Positions 53,457-61,857 are shown, counted from the first letter of the stretch. The stretch is DNA of 64,000 bases from Aureispira sp. CCB-E (GCF_031326345.1 NZ_CP133671.1:1240001-1304000), one strand, 5' to 3'. The notes: a model not told the origin generated them from the letters alone. Translations and numbers: made by a program.

Positions 53457-54458
53457 ATGCAGCGAATACTTATCACAGGGGCTTTGGGCTATCTAGGTCA
53501 GATTGTATTAAAGCGTCTTCACAGTGATTTAAAGAAGGGGAACATAGAGGCATTGGTTGCAATGGATGTCAAAGAAGCTAATCCTAAACAACGGTTGAAA
53601 GGTGTTGTGTATATTCAAGCAGATATTAGGGACAAAGACCTCTGGAAACATTTGGCGACAACAAAGATTACTAGTGTTATTCACTTGGCTGCAATTATTG
53701 ATTCTCAAGCTAGTTCTAGAGCATTTCAATACGAAGTAGATGTTTTGGGAACTCAAAATATTTTAGATGCTTGCCTAAAAGTTGGTGCTCAACGAATTGT
53801 TATTAGTTCGAGTGGTGCGGCATATGGTTATCATGCCGATAATCCTAGTTGGCTAAAAGAAAGTGATCCCCTTCGAGGCAATGAAATTTTTGCCTATTCT
53901 GCTCACAAAAGGCAAGTAGAAGCAATGTTAGCAGAATATAGACAGCGACACCCCAATTTTGAGCAGGTCGTATTTAGGGTTTGTACGATTTTGGGCGCAA
54001 GTACTCAAAATTTGATTACCAATCTTTTTGATAAGAAACGAATATTGGGGATCAAGAACCACCTTAGTCCTTATGTCTTCGTATGGGATGAGGATGTAGC
54101 AACTTGTATGCACAAAGCTGTTTTTTCTACTCAAACGGGTATTTATAATTTAGCGGGTGATGGAGCTATTACAAATGCTGATTTAGCAAAAATTTTAGGC
54201 AAGCCCTATTGGGCAATTCCTGCCCGTTGGTTAAGGTTGGGATTGAAGATGGGGCGTCGATTGGGCTGGACGAAGTATGGTCCCGATCAGATTTTATTCA
54301 TTCAGTATCGACCCGTTCTAGATAATAGAAAGTTGAAGGAAGAGTTTGGTTATATTCCTCAAAAAACATCGTTAGAAACTTTTTTGTATTACTTGGAGGC
54401 TAAAAAAATGCGTAAGGGCAGTATAGATGAAATAAAGGTGCTGCTTCCTAATTACTAA
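53457..54458 (+). CDS. NAD-dependent epimerase/dehydratase (extended SDR)
   Basis: A 333-residue extended short-chain dehydrogenase. The Rossmann motif is RILITGALGYLGQIVLKRL (G-x-x-G-x-x-G). VIHLAAIID, VISSSGAAYGYHADNPSWL and FAYSAHKRQVEAML give the Ser and YxxxK catalytic residues. Members act on nucleotide sugars, sterols or flavonol-like ketones. It ends the FMO-BASS-SDR unit and may oxidise or reduce the same substrate. Confidence 0.9.
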   Translation: MQRILITGALGYLGQIVLKRLHSDLKKGNIEALVAMDVKEANPKQRLKGVVYIQADIRDKDLWKHLATTKITSVIHLAAIIDSQASSRAFQYEVDVLGTQNILDACLKVGAQRIVISSSGAAYGYHADNPSWLKESDPLRGNEIFAYSAHKRQVEAMLAEYRQRHPNFEQVVFRVCTILGASTQNLITNLFDKKRILGIKNHLSPYVFVWDEDVATCMHKAVFSTQTGIYNLAGDGAITNADLAKILGKPYWAIPARWLRLGLKMGRRLGWTKYGPDQILFIQYRPVLDNRKLKEEFGYIPQKTSLETFLYYLEAKKMRKGSIDEIKVLLPNY

Positions 54459-54513
54459 AAATAGATTTATCTTGTGATGATATCGAATTATAAATATTGA
54501 GAACTGATTAAAA

Positions 54514-55488
54514 ATGAAGCTGCCTAAAACCATTCAATTATTATTACCATTCTTATTATTCAATATCTTTTTTTCTTGTACGGAGCCCAAGAGAGAGGAT
54601 TTTACATCCATTCAAACGTCTAAAACCAAACAACATATTCGAGTAGCAGGAACAAAAGTATGGGTTGTTGCTCCTGAAGAATACGAACATGTGGAAGAGT
54701 TAGCCCGATATCAGAAGAAAGAAAAGTTGTATTTTCAAGTCATGGAAATGCCCGCTTCTTTTGAAGAAGCAAAAGCTAATCTGTCAAGAGAAGCGATTGA
54801 AGCGCAAGGAGCACAAGTAGATGTTTATCAAGAAATAAAGGTCAATAACTACGATGCAATCTACTTTGAAGGACCGTCTAAATATCCAGGAGAAACCAAA
54901 CTTGGTATTTGGTTTGGAAATGAAACTGTTGTGGCATCGATGGTGGGCGTATGCAAAAACTCTGATGCAGAAGGCAAGGAGGAGTTGATTCAGATTATAA
55001 GAACTGTTTTTTATGACGAAGCGTTTGAATTAGATCCCTTTGAATTAGCGAATTTTACGTTTAATAAAGATAGTTTTGATTTTGAATTCAATACTAAGAT
55101 AAATACCATGTTTATCTTTAGTCCGAATGGTGCGGCAGATACCATAGAGCATAAGGAAGTTCCAGGAATAACAATTGCTCCATTGCCTTTTATGTCTAAA
55201 GATGCCGCTCAAAATTATACCAATGAATTAATTCAGCGTTATGAAACTCAACAGAGAGCGACATTCTTATCTGAAGAAATCACAGAACTTGAATTAGCGG
55301 ACCAAACTGCCCTAGTACTCAAAGCTACGATAGAAATGGAAGGTCAAGTTTCTTACTTGTATCAAACTATTATTTTGGGGGAAGAATCTTCTTTATTGTT
55401 TATAGGAACCTGTGCCAAGGAGGTTGAGCAGAATATGAATGCCTTTGAACGTGCTGTTCGTGCTTTGAGGTTTAAAGATGTCAGTTAA
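54514..55488 (+). CDS. Lipoprotein, unknown
   Basis: A lipobox signal (residues 1-22, LLFNIFFSC) predicts a lipoprotein of 324 residues. The mature part has two similar halves (residues ~45-165 and ~190-320), each with strand-helix patterns (KQHIRVAGTKVWVVAPEEYE, VNNYDAIYFEGPSK; TMFIFSPNGAADTIEHK, TALVLKATIEMEGQVSYLYQ, LLFIGTCAKEVEQNM), which suggests an internal duplication of one fold. No family is recognised. It lies 55 bp after the SDR gene and may extend that operon. Confidence 0.75.
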   Translation: MKLPKTIQLLLPFLLFNIFFSCTEPKREDFTSIQTSKTKQHIRVAGTKVWVVAPEEYEHVEELARYQKKEKLYFQVMEMPASFEEAKANLSREAIEAQGAQVDVYQEIKVNNYDAIYFEGPSKYPGETKLGIWFGNETVVASMVGVCKNSDAEGKEELIQIIRTVFYDEAFELDPFELANFTFNKDSFDFEFNTKINTMFIFSPNGAADTIEHKEVPGITIAPLPFMSKDAAQNYTNELIQRYETQQRATFLSEEITELELADQTALVLKATIEMEGQVSYLYQTIILGEESSLLFIGTCAKEVEQNMNAFERAVRALRFKDVS

Positions 55489-55507
55489 CAAGAAGAGAAG
55501 CTTGGTA

Positions 55508-57271
55508 TTATAGAGGTTTTCGCAAGGCAACACGGGCATCTTCGTACAAAGTGATAGGGTAGTATTGCTCTAACCACTGTTTTTCCTCTAAAGATGCCAC
55601 TCGATCTTCTTTGTCCCATAAGACAACAGGATAAAGACGAGTATTGATAAACGGAGCATGGTTTTTACTGGCTTTAGCTTCCATAAATACCTTTAAACGT
55701 TTTTCTTTTATTAAATAATAATACTCCAATAAAGGCTTGTCATAGTTGGAAAACAGATAAACTTCAGAAAAATTATGTTGTAGGAGTACGTTTGATATTG
55801 TTTTTACATTTTGATCTAGTGTTGCACTCCAACGAATGGCATAGTGTACTTCTGTTCGCCAAATGTTAAAAAAGCTTAAACTAAGACCTATTAGGATGAA
55901 TACAACAGAGGATGTTAGTTTCTGGGTATAATGAGAACCTATTATTCCCAGAGATAGTCCCACCGCAATACTCAAAAAACACCAAACACGATAAGGAGGT
56001 TGCGTACCTATCAAAAGGTTCAAGAGGGAAGGAAATAGTAAAAAAAGGATAACCAGTTCTATCGTCCTTTTGATTCGTTGAGCCGTTGTTTCCCACCATA
56101 TAGAGAGGGTACAGCAGGTTAACAACAGCCAAAACCAATAGACAGAGGTGCCACGTCCTCCTCCAAAAAGTATCCAATCGGCTACTTTGTCTTGATAAGA
56201 GACAAAATGTTCACCTTGGGGGGCTTCAGTAGAAGCAACTGCAATCAGGGTATTAAAACCATTGGTGATTAGAAAGGGAAAGTATAAAAGAGTTGTTACC
56301 AAAAGAACACTCAATAAGCTTATTAACCATTTTTTATACTGACCAGATTGGGTGAAAAAATGAATGCCTAAAAATGAATTGATCACCAGCCAAATGTAGG
56401 CATAGGTCGGAACGCTGTAAAATCCTAAAATACTAGCAATAATCCATACGCCCCAAAGGTAATTCGAGGAAATCGAACGGTGTGGAGTGCTTAGTTTTAA
56501 ACTTGTCCAGAACGTCAAAATAGTGAAAAATATCTGAAAGATATATCCTCTTGCGTACATAGAATAGAAGCAAATTGCTGGTGAAAATGCAAACCATGCT
56601 AAGGCGATTAATGCCCATTTCCGCTGTCCTAATAGGCTTCGAACCATACCGTAAAAAAGGATGCAGGTAGCTATACCTCCCAAATAAGCAGGAAAACGCA
56701 AACAATATTTGGCTTCAAAGGGCAAGTAATCAAACCAACAAGCAATTAAGGTATAGAGAATGTGATTGTTGTTGGGGCTAATTGCGGAAACAAAAAAGCC
56801 ATTAGAAATGAAATGGTTATAGGTCCATGCTTCATCGTATTGAAGTTCGTAACGGTATATTTGGAGGATTCCTCGGAGGGAAAAAAGCAATAAAATGGAA
56901 AGGAAAAAAAAGGTTTCTTGCTTTTCAAATTGCTGAATCTGGCAATGAATAATATTTTTGGATTGTTGCCCAAAATAAGCAAAGCTCGTTGCTAAGTATT
57001 GTGTTTGAGTATAAAGCCGATAACCAATAAAAGCCCAAAATAGACTTAGTATCAGGACCAAGTATTGCAATAGATGGAAGCGGCTAGGGGGAAATACTTC
57101 TTGCTCAAAATAGGTGCGCCAAGACTCTTTGTGCACCATTTTTAGAATAAAACTTGTTAATGTTTCGTAATTCACGATCCACAGACCAAGACTCCCTAAA
57201 ATAACGATGACAGTTATTAATACAATGGAAATGTTTAAGAATCGTTGGATACGTAAAATGCTGTTGTTCAC
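55508..57271 (-). CDS. Membrane glycosyltransferase, GT39/ArnT-like
   Basis: A 587-residue protein with about eleven membrane segments. The first periplasmic loop carries YDEAWTYNHFISNGFF, the D-E dyad typical of the GT39/PMT/ArnT-type enzymes, and NNNHILYTLIACWFDYLPF follows as in that family. Such enzymes move a sugar from a polyprenyl carrier onto lipids or proteins outside the inner membrane. The C-terminal part is soluble. The start is a GTG at 57271 that overlaps the preceding stop (GTGA), so it is translationally coupled to the small coiled-coil gene before it. Confidence 0.85.
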   Translation of the reverse strand: MNNSILRIQRFLNISIVLITVIVILGSLGLWIVNYETLTSFILKMVHKESWRTYFEQEVFPPSRFHLLQYLVLILSLFWAFIGYRLYTQTQYLATSFAYFGQQSKNIIHCQIQQFEKQETFFFLSILLLFSLRGILQIYRYELQYDEAWTYNHFISNGFFVSAISPNNNHILYTLIACWFDYLPFEAKYCLRFPAYLGGIATCILFYGMVRSLLGQRKWALIALAWFAFSPAICFYSMYARGYIFQIFFTILTFWTSLKLSTPHRSISSNYLWGVWIIASILGFYSVPTYAYIWLVINSFLGIHFFTQSGQYKKWLISLLSVLLVTTLLYFPFLITNGFNTLIAVASTEAPQGEHFVSYQDKVADWILFGGGRGTSVYWFWLLLTCCTLSIWWETTAQRIKRTIELVILFLLFPSLLNLLIGTQPPYRVWCFLSIAVGLSLGIIGSHYTQKLTSSVVFILIGLSLSFFNIWRTEVHYAIRWSATLDQNVKTISNVLLQHNFSEVYLFSNYDKPLLEYYYLIKEKRLKVFMEAKASKNHAPFINTRLYPVVLWDKEDRVASLEEKQWLEQYYPITLYEDARVALRKPL

Positions 57272-57564
57272 CTCAAGTTTTTAATAATAGATTTTAGTTC
57301 ATTAATCTCTGCTTTTAAATCAATTGCTTCACGCCCATTGGTAGGAGGATCCATAAATTGACTATCTGTCAAAATCACTTCTACATTGCCCAATCGTTGT
57401 TCTAAATTAGAAATTTGATTTTGTACAGCTTGTAATTGTTCAGCAAGGGCTTTTTGTTGCTTTTCTTGTTCCATTTTTTCTTTGAATGCTTTGTTAGAAG
57501 TAGTCAAGGTATAACCAATAACCAGCAACAAACAAAGGGCTAATAATCCAGCTAATACAGGCAT
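57268..57564 (-). CDS. Small single-pass coiled-coil protein (PspB-like array, member 6)
   Basis: A 98-residue protein: one membrane helix (residues ~2-22, VLAGLLALCLLLVIGYTLTT) and a coiled coil (KEKMEQEKQQKALAEQLQAV, ISNLEQRLGNVEVILTD). It is the most diverged of the six and lacks the MAENEEMKE motif and DYEKEQ tail of the others. It overlaps the glycosyltransferase start by 4 bp. Confidence 0.75.
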   Translation of the reverse strand: MPVLAGLLALCLLLVIGYTLTTSNKAFKEKMEQEKQQKALAEQLQAVQNQISNLEQRLGNVEVILTDSQFMDPPTNGREAIDLKAEINELKSIIKNLR

Positions 57565-57654
57565 AATAGTATGATCAATTGAATAAACAAAATAGTCCGT
57601 TTAAGCACGGATTGAATATGAAGAGTGTATCAGTGCAGTAATCTACGAATAAAG

Positions 57655-57948
57655 TTACGAGTTCATTTTATTTTCTTGATCAATTCGGATTTGTTCTTTT
57701 TCGTAAGCTTCAATATCAATAAATCGTTTGTCTTGACTTAATAGGTATTTGATATTGGATAACTCTTCTTTCATTTCCTCATTTTCGGCCATTACGTGTC
57801 CCAGTTGTTGCTTTATTTCTGAGGCGCTTTGATTAGAATGAGAATTATGTTTGTATTTTAACTCTTGTAATTTGAGGTAAAAACGAGTTAAGATAAAAAC
57901 TAAAATAACTGTTGAAACACAAATAAAGAGGGCTATTTCTGCTAGCAT
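57655..57948 (-). CDS. Small single-pass coiled-coil protein (PspB-like array, member 5)
   Basis: A 97-residue protein with a membrane helix (residues ~3-24, AEIALFICVSTVILVFILTRF), a basic stretch, then the family core IKQQLGHVMAENEEMKEELS and NIKYLLSQDKRF, and the tail EAYEKEQIRIDQENK. TM-plus-coiled-coil with a Leu-rich N-E-x-hydrophobic core resembles PspB of the phage-shock system. It starts 2 bp after the stop of member 4. Confidence 0.8.
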   Translation of the reverse strand: MLAEIALFICVSTVILVFILTRFYLKLQELKYKHNSHSNQSASEIKQQLGHVMAENEEMKEELSNIKYLLSQDKRFIDIEAYEKEQIRIDQENKMNS

Positions 57949-57950
57949 AA

Positions 57951-58268
57951 TTATAATTCAAATTTATTTCTTTTATCAATTTTAATTTGTTGCTTCTCGT
58001 ACGCTTTTAAGTCAATAGCCTGTTTGCTGATTTCTCCACTAAGTAAATATTTGATGTTTTGCAATTCCTCTTTCATTTCCTCATTTTCAGCCATCAAATA
58101 GCCAATATCTTTTTTTAGAACATCAACTTGACTCAACTCCTTTTCTTCTGCAAATTCTCGCTTTAGTTTTTTTAGTTTTAGTCGCAAGATTTGAAACAGA
58201 AAGAAAAATAAAGTTACAAAAACAGCCCCAAAACCAAAAACAATTGCAAGTTCAATTATGACTTCCAT
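57951..58268 (-). CDS. Small single-pass coiled-coil protein (PspB-like array, member 4)
   Basis: A 105-residue protein with a membrane helix (residues ~5-27), a Lys-rich stretch (RLKLKKLKREFAEEKELS), the core GYLMAENEEMKEELQNIKYL and tail LKAYEKQQIKIDKRNKFEL. Its ATG shares one base with the stop of member 3 (TAATG), so the two are translationally coupled. Confidence 0.8.
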   Translation of the reverse strand: MEVIIELAIVFGFGAVFVTLFFFLFQILRLKLKKLKREFAEEKELSQVDVLKKDIGYLMAENEEMKEELQNIKYLLSGEISKQAIDLKAYEKQQIKIDKRNKFEL

Positions 58269-58561
58269 TATGAATTAAATTTATTCTGTTGATCAATTCG
58301 GATTTGTTCTTTTTCATAATCTAAGTCAATGCGCTTGGAGTCATTGGTCAATAAATATTCTAGATTTTTAAGCCGTTCTTTGATTTCGTCATTTTCAGCC
58401 ATCAAATGACCAACTTGTTTGCGCAAATCAGAAACCGCTTCATTGCCACCATTTTGGGTTGCCTTTAGCTTTTCAAGTTTTAATTTATGAGCATTGGATA
58501 GGGCAACCAGTGGAATAGAAAAGATCATAATAATGGCAATAATGGGAACAAGAATTTCCAT
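58268..58561 (-). CDS. Small single-pass coiled-coil protein (PspB-like array, member 3)
   Basis: A 97-residue protein from the ATG at 58561: membrane helix (residues ~2-22, ILVPIIAIIMIFSIPLVAL), HKLKLEKLKATQNGGNEAVS, core GHLMAENDEIKERLKNLEYL and tail DLDYEKEQIRIDQQNKFNS. A TTG 15 bp upstream would only add five residues before the membrane helix. It is coupled to member 4 by the TAATG overlap. Confidence 0.8.
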   Translation of the reverse strand: MEILVPIIAIIMIFSIPLVALSNAHKLKLEKLKATQNGGNEAVSDLRKQVGHLMAENDEIKERLKNLEYLLTNDSKRIDLDYEKEQIRIDQQNKFNS

Positions 58562-58607
58562 AATATAAATTTGCAAAGATTAAGAAATACAATTAAGATA
58601 ATAAGAT

Positions 58608-58919
58608 TTAAAGGGATAAAGAACCTTTGGCATCATAATCCAATCTCATTTGCTCTTTTTCATAATCTAAATCAATGCGTTCTCGTTTGTCCTGTCGACT
58701 TAGTAAATACTTAATGTTGTGGAGCTCCTCTTTTATTTCTTCATTTTCATGCATTAAGTACTCCATTTGTTGTTGCATATTTTTAGTATTGGCATTGGGT
58801 TCTATTAAGTTGTGTTTTTGTCGCAAGCTTTGAAGCTTGATTTTTAGGTAAGCTCCAAGGAAATAAAATCCCATAGGGACACCTATCACGGTAAGCATAA
58901 ACAGAAAAAACTCGTCCAT
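58608..58919 (-). CDS. Small single-pass coiled-coil protein (PspB-like array, member 2)
   Basis: A 103-residue protein with a membrane helix (residues ~4-24, FFLFMLTVIGVPMGFYFLGA), a basic stretch, the core EYLMHENEEIKEELHNIKYL and tail DLDYEKEQMRLDYDAKG. The gap to the next member is 46 bp. Confidence 0.8.
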   Translation of the reverse strand: MDEFFLFMLTVIGVPMGFYFLGAYLKIKLQSLRQKHNLIEPNANTKNMQQQMEYLMHENEEIKEELHNIKYLLSRQDKRERIDLDYEKEQMRLDYDAKGSLSL

Positions 58920-58974
58920 AGTTGGTTGTTGTTTTAGTGAAAAGAGATGAAGTAATTAAATAAGGTTCGGTGGT

Positions 58975-59241
58975 TTAGTATTCAAACTTATTGTTATTGT
59001 TGTCCAATCTCATTTGCTCTTTCTCATAATCTATATCAATATAATCTTTTCGATCTGTCATTAGGTATTCCAAATTTCGTATGCGCTCCTTCATTTCTTC
59101 ATTTTCTGCCATCAAACGACCTAATTGGAGTTTGACTTCTTTAGAATTGGCACCACCACGTTTTTCTTGTTTTAGTTTTTGTTTTTGAAGGTCGAAATAA
59201 TACCCTCCAATAACCATTATTGCAATTGCTGTCCAGAACAT
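58975..59241 (-). CDS. Small single-pass coiled-coil protein (PspB-like array, member 1)
   Basis: An 88-residue protein, first in transcription order: short membrane helix (residues ~1-16, MFWTAIAIMVIGGYYF), basic stretch (KQKLKQEKRGGANSKEVK), core GRLMAENEEMKERIRNLEYL and tail DIDYEKEQMRLDNNNNKFEY. MKERIRNLEYLM is the part most like PspB (MRERIQALEAIL in E. coli). It is preceded by a 372-bp gap rich in inverted repeats. Confidence 0.8.
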   Translation of the reverse strand: MFWTAIAIMVIGGYYFDLQKQKLKQEKRGGANSKEVKLQLGRLMAENEEMKERIRNLEYLMTDRKDYIDIDYEKEQMRLDNNNNKFEY

Positions 59242-59613
59242 CTGATTCTTTTATTTTTTATGATTTAATATTATAATTATTGCGCCTAGAGCTGTTTTTA
59301 ATAGCACACATTTGTTAGTTTCATTACTCCGTTGAAAAATCGTATTAGTTTGATTATCAGCAAGATGTATCTTTGTTGGTTTTTGTGCTAAAAGATTGAT
59401 AATCAAACTAATGCAAGATGCTTTTTTACGTTTTTCGTAAGAAAACTAAAAAATCAACGGAGTATTATTAGTTTAATACTCCATTGATTAACTTTGTTGC
59501 TACTGCATGGTTTCAACGAAGTAATGTTAGCTCGTATACTTATATTAACCATTAGAAGAAGTTTCAGAGTTCCTAAAATGAATAAGTAGTTATCTAGAAA
59601 TCGACTTACGCCC
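59242..59613. other. Intergenic region packed with inverted repeats
   Basis: This 372-bp gap holds a 16-bp perfect inverted repeat (ATTAGTTTGATTATCA 59344-59359 with 59397-59412) and a small hairpin TTACG/CGTAA (59426-59440). A 14-bp hairpin with one mismatch follows (59454-59467 with 59474-59487). TTACTCCGTTGA (59324-59335) can also pair with the left arm of the 14-bp hairpin. No protein gene is supported. Confidence 0.65.
59344..59412 (-). terminator. Long hairpin, possible terminator of the helical-repeat gene
   Basis: A 16-bp perfect stem with a 37-nt loop; on the minus strand it is followed by ACGATTTTTC. It lies about 200 bp past the stop at 59614, which is far for a simple terminator. 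Confidence 0.45.
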
Positions 59614-60420
59614 TTAAAAACGCCCCAAACCAATGTCTGGAATCGATAAACGGATGCCATTATTTTTTAGAATGGTTTGCACTATTCTAAATTCTTCCCA
59701 TAAATCATTTATACGACCTTGTGTGTTCATAAGTTGCCTATATTCTGTAACAATTGGATGGAGCAAGCTGTTTAGCAGGGCAGGGGATAATTGTGTGGTG
59801 TTTTGCATCGCAACCAAAGCGTAAAAACGCATTTTGGGGTCTTTTAAATAACCTCCAATCGTTAAGATAGATTTTTGTATTCCTGTAGGCATTTGTGCCA
59901 GTAAGGACAAAGCTGCTTTGATAATATCAGGGTTTGAAGACCGAGCATAAGCATCGATATATGCCCAAAAAGGCTCTAATTCTCGGTCGAAAGAGCGCAA
60001 ACACTTCAAAAAATGCAAACTCACTGTATCCGAGCGATTGTCCATTAATTCAAACCACCGCTTGAACATGTCTTTCCTGGGAGCTCTACGAAAAGATTTG
60101 AGTCGACGAATAGTTTCTTTTTCTAAGAGTAGAGGCTTTTTTTTAGAGGCTTGATGGACTATTTTTTTGTAGGAAGCATTGGGGCAATACCAATGCATTA
60201 GATCATTGATCCATTCTATTTGTTGAGCTGGCAATTCAGATGGATTGTGCCACAATAGGGCTAATAATTCTTCTAGTTCTGTATTGGGTTGAAGTAAATA
60301 AAACAAAGCTTTGCGTAAATCTCTTTTAGCAACAGATAAAAAAACAGTTTGGCAATGTTCTTTGGCATGATGAGGAAATGTTTGAATTAGAAACTCAAGT
60401 TGTCGGTCGTATTTGTCCAT
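59614..60420 (-). CDS. Helical-repeat (HEAT-like) protein, unknown
   Basis: A 268-residue protein that is mainly alpha-helical. Residues ~150-225 look like HEAT repeats (PDIIKAALSLLAQMPTGIQK, DPKMRFYALVAMQNTTQLSP). The N-terminal part is rich in Leu/Lys/Arg (RRLKSFRRAPRKDMFKRWFE). No signal peptide or known domain. It lies upstream of the PspB-like array on the same strand, separated by the inverted-repeat region. Confidence 0.7.
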   Translation of the reverse strand: MDKYDRQLEFLIQTFPHHAKEHCQTVFLSVAKRDLRKALFYLLQPNTELEELLALLWHNPSELPAQQIEWINDLMHWYCPNASYKKIVHQASKKKPLLLEKETIRRLKSFRRAPRKDMFKRWFELMDNRSDTVSLHFLKCLRSFDRELEPFWAYIDAYARSSNPDIIKAALSLLAQMPTGIQKSILTIGGYLKDPKMRFYALVAMQNTTQLSPALLNSLLHPIVTEYRQLMNTQGRINDLWEEFRIVQTILKNNGIRLSIPDIGLGRF

Positions 60421-60709
60421 ATTGTACGCTTATGTTCAAAGGAATCATTTATTTATAATACCTGATATTGTAAGTTACAAAAAAAAAGCTGATTTCTTGA
60501 ATGGCTTGTTGCTGTGGGTTTTTTAGAGAGTTGATAATCTATTCGTTGTGGGGAGGTTACTCTTACTTGTTTAGAAAGGAAGTGGTGCTGTAAATAATGT
60601 CTTAATTTTTGATATTACAGGGCACTTTCTTCTTCTTTCTATGGTTATAATTACATAAAAATACCTATCTTAGGTAATTAGATTTTTATCAAACAAAATA
60701 AAAAAAAAC

Positions 60710-61051
60710 ATGAAGCAATTATTCTTCTTATGTGCCTTTGTTATTTTTATGACAATGTCGACACAAAGTAATGCCCAAAAAGTTTGGGAAGCAAGTAGCA
60801 AGTACGATGCCGATGTAAAGGTATATGTTGTCGATTCAAAATACGATGCAGATTTAGTCGTTTACAAAGTAGATTCTAAATATGATACCGACAAAGCAGG
60901 TCGATGGTTTTTTGTCGATTCAAAGTATGATGCAGACAAAAAAATCTATTTTGTAGATTCAAAATACGATGCTGACCTGAAAATCTATTACGCAAGTTCA
61001 AAATACGATGCAGGCTGGCGTGAAAGTGGTAAGAAGCATATCATGCACTAA
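60710..61051 (+). CDS. DUF6150-like secreted repeat protein
   Basis: A 113-residue protein with a signal peptide (residues 1-23, ending SNAQ). The mature part is six tandem SKYDxD units (SSKYDADVKVYVV, DSKYDADLVVYKV, DSKYDTDKAGRWFFV, DSKYDADKKIYFV, DSKYDADLKIYYA, SSKYDAGWRE), which matches DUF6150-type proteins as I remember them. The unit predicts regular beta-strand turns. The function is unknown. It is closed by a strong terminator. Confidence 0.8.
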   Translation: MKQLFFLCAFVIFMTMSTQSNAQKVWEASSKYDADVKVYVVDSKYDADLVVYKVDSKYDTDKAGRWFFVDSKYDADKKIYFVDSKYDADLKIYYASSKYDAGWRESGKKHIMH

Positions 61052-61070
61052 AAAATAATACAATTATTAC

Positions 61071-61140
61071 ATCGCTTCGATTTTGGGCAGTACTATTGGC
61101 TAAGAGTTTAATAGGTCTAAATTCGAAGCGATTTTTTATT
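61071..61140 (+). terminator. Intrinsic terminator after DUF6150-like gene
   Basis: A 10-bp perfect stem (ATCGCTTCGA 61071-61080 with TCGAAGCGAT 61123-61132) with a long 42-nt loop, followed by TTTTTATTTTC, 20 bp past the stop. Confidence 0.75.
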
Positions 61141-61187
61141 TTCTTAATAGTTGTAAGTAAGAGGTCAGAAAAAATAACAAGTAAAAC

Positions 61188-61310
61188 ATGAAACCTATAT
61201 TATACTATACCTTTTTTTTGGAAGGAAAGAAACTATATTATATCAATACAGGAGGGGAATATATGAGAGGGGGAGAAAAAGAAATAAAACTTTTGATGAT
61301 GGAACAGTAG
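61188..61310 (+). CDS. Possible 40-residue peptide, or toolkit/wapA-like gene remnant
   Basis: An ATG-to-TAG frame (MKPILYYTFFLEGKKLYYIN, then GGEYMRGGEKEIKLL) preceded by an A-rich stretch. A hydrophobic/aromatic start and charged end are compatible with a small peptide, but no homologue, RBS or promoter supports it. It may be the remnant of a larger gene. Confidence 0.25.
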   Translation: MKPILYYTFFLEGKKLYYINTGGEYMRGGEKEIKLLMMEQ

Positions 61311-61335
61311 AGTTAAGGTCATGTAGCAATAGTTA

Positions 61336-61857
61336 TTATAAAGGACCAATACCATAAATAATGATTAATAGCAAAACTCGATAGGCAATCCAAGAAAGCG
61401 TAATACTCCAATGCAACTTTAGTCGTTCTACTCTATCTTTGTGGATTAAAATAATAACCCCAACGATGACCAAAAAGTAAGTCGTATACCACCAAGGAGC
61501 ATCCCAACCTGTCCACCAAGCCAATAACAAAACAGGCATCAAAAGTAATGCACCAATAAGAGAGACTGTCATCATGTTTCCTAAATAATGAATCAGTCGA
61601 TTTTTGGTAAGATGCCCAATAACAACTGTTTGAAAGATTAGTTGTCCTGCACTCATAAAAAACTCTCTATAAAAGCCTTGGTCAGGAACAACAGGAACCA
61701 ACAACTCGCCATAATATCCTAATAAAATAGAGATAAGCAACCAAGCTAGAAAGATATAAAGCCATCGCCACCCTAAATGAGGATTGATGAAATGATCGGC
61801 TTCGTATTGAGCAGGAGGAAAAATAACAAGCTTATTTTCTTGAATGAAACGGCTCAT
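61336..61857 (-). CDS. Multi-pass membrane protein, unknown
   Basis: A 173-residue protein with four or five membrane segments (WLYIFLAWLLISILLGYYGE, MMTVSLIGALLLMPVLLLAW, TTYFLVIVGVIILIH, ITLSWIAYRVLLLIIIYGIG). The N-terminus is soluble (FIQENKLVIFPPAQYEADHF). The layout resembles Yip1-type small membrane proteins, but I cannot confirm it. It starts 14 bp after the next gene's stop, so the two are co-transcribed. Confidence 0.7.
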   Translation of the reverse strand: MSRFIQENKLVIFPPAQYEADHFINPHLGWRWLYIFLAWLLISILLGYYGELLVPVVPDQGFYREFFMSAGQLIFQTVVIGHLTKNRLIHYLGNMMTVSLIGALLLMPVLLLAWWTGWDAPWWYTTYFLVIVGVIILIHKDRVERLKLHWSITLSWIAYRVLLLIIIYGIGPL

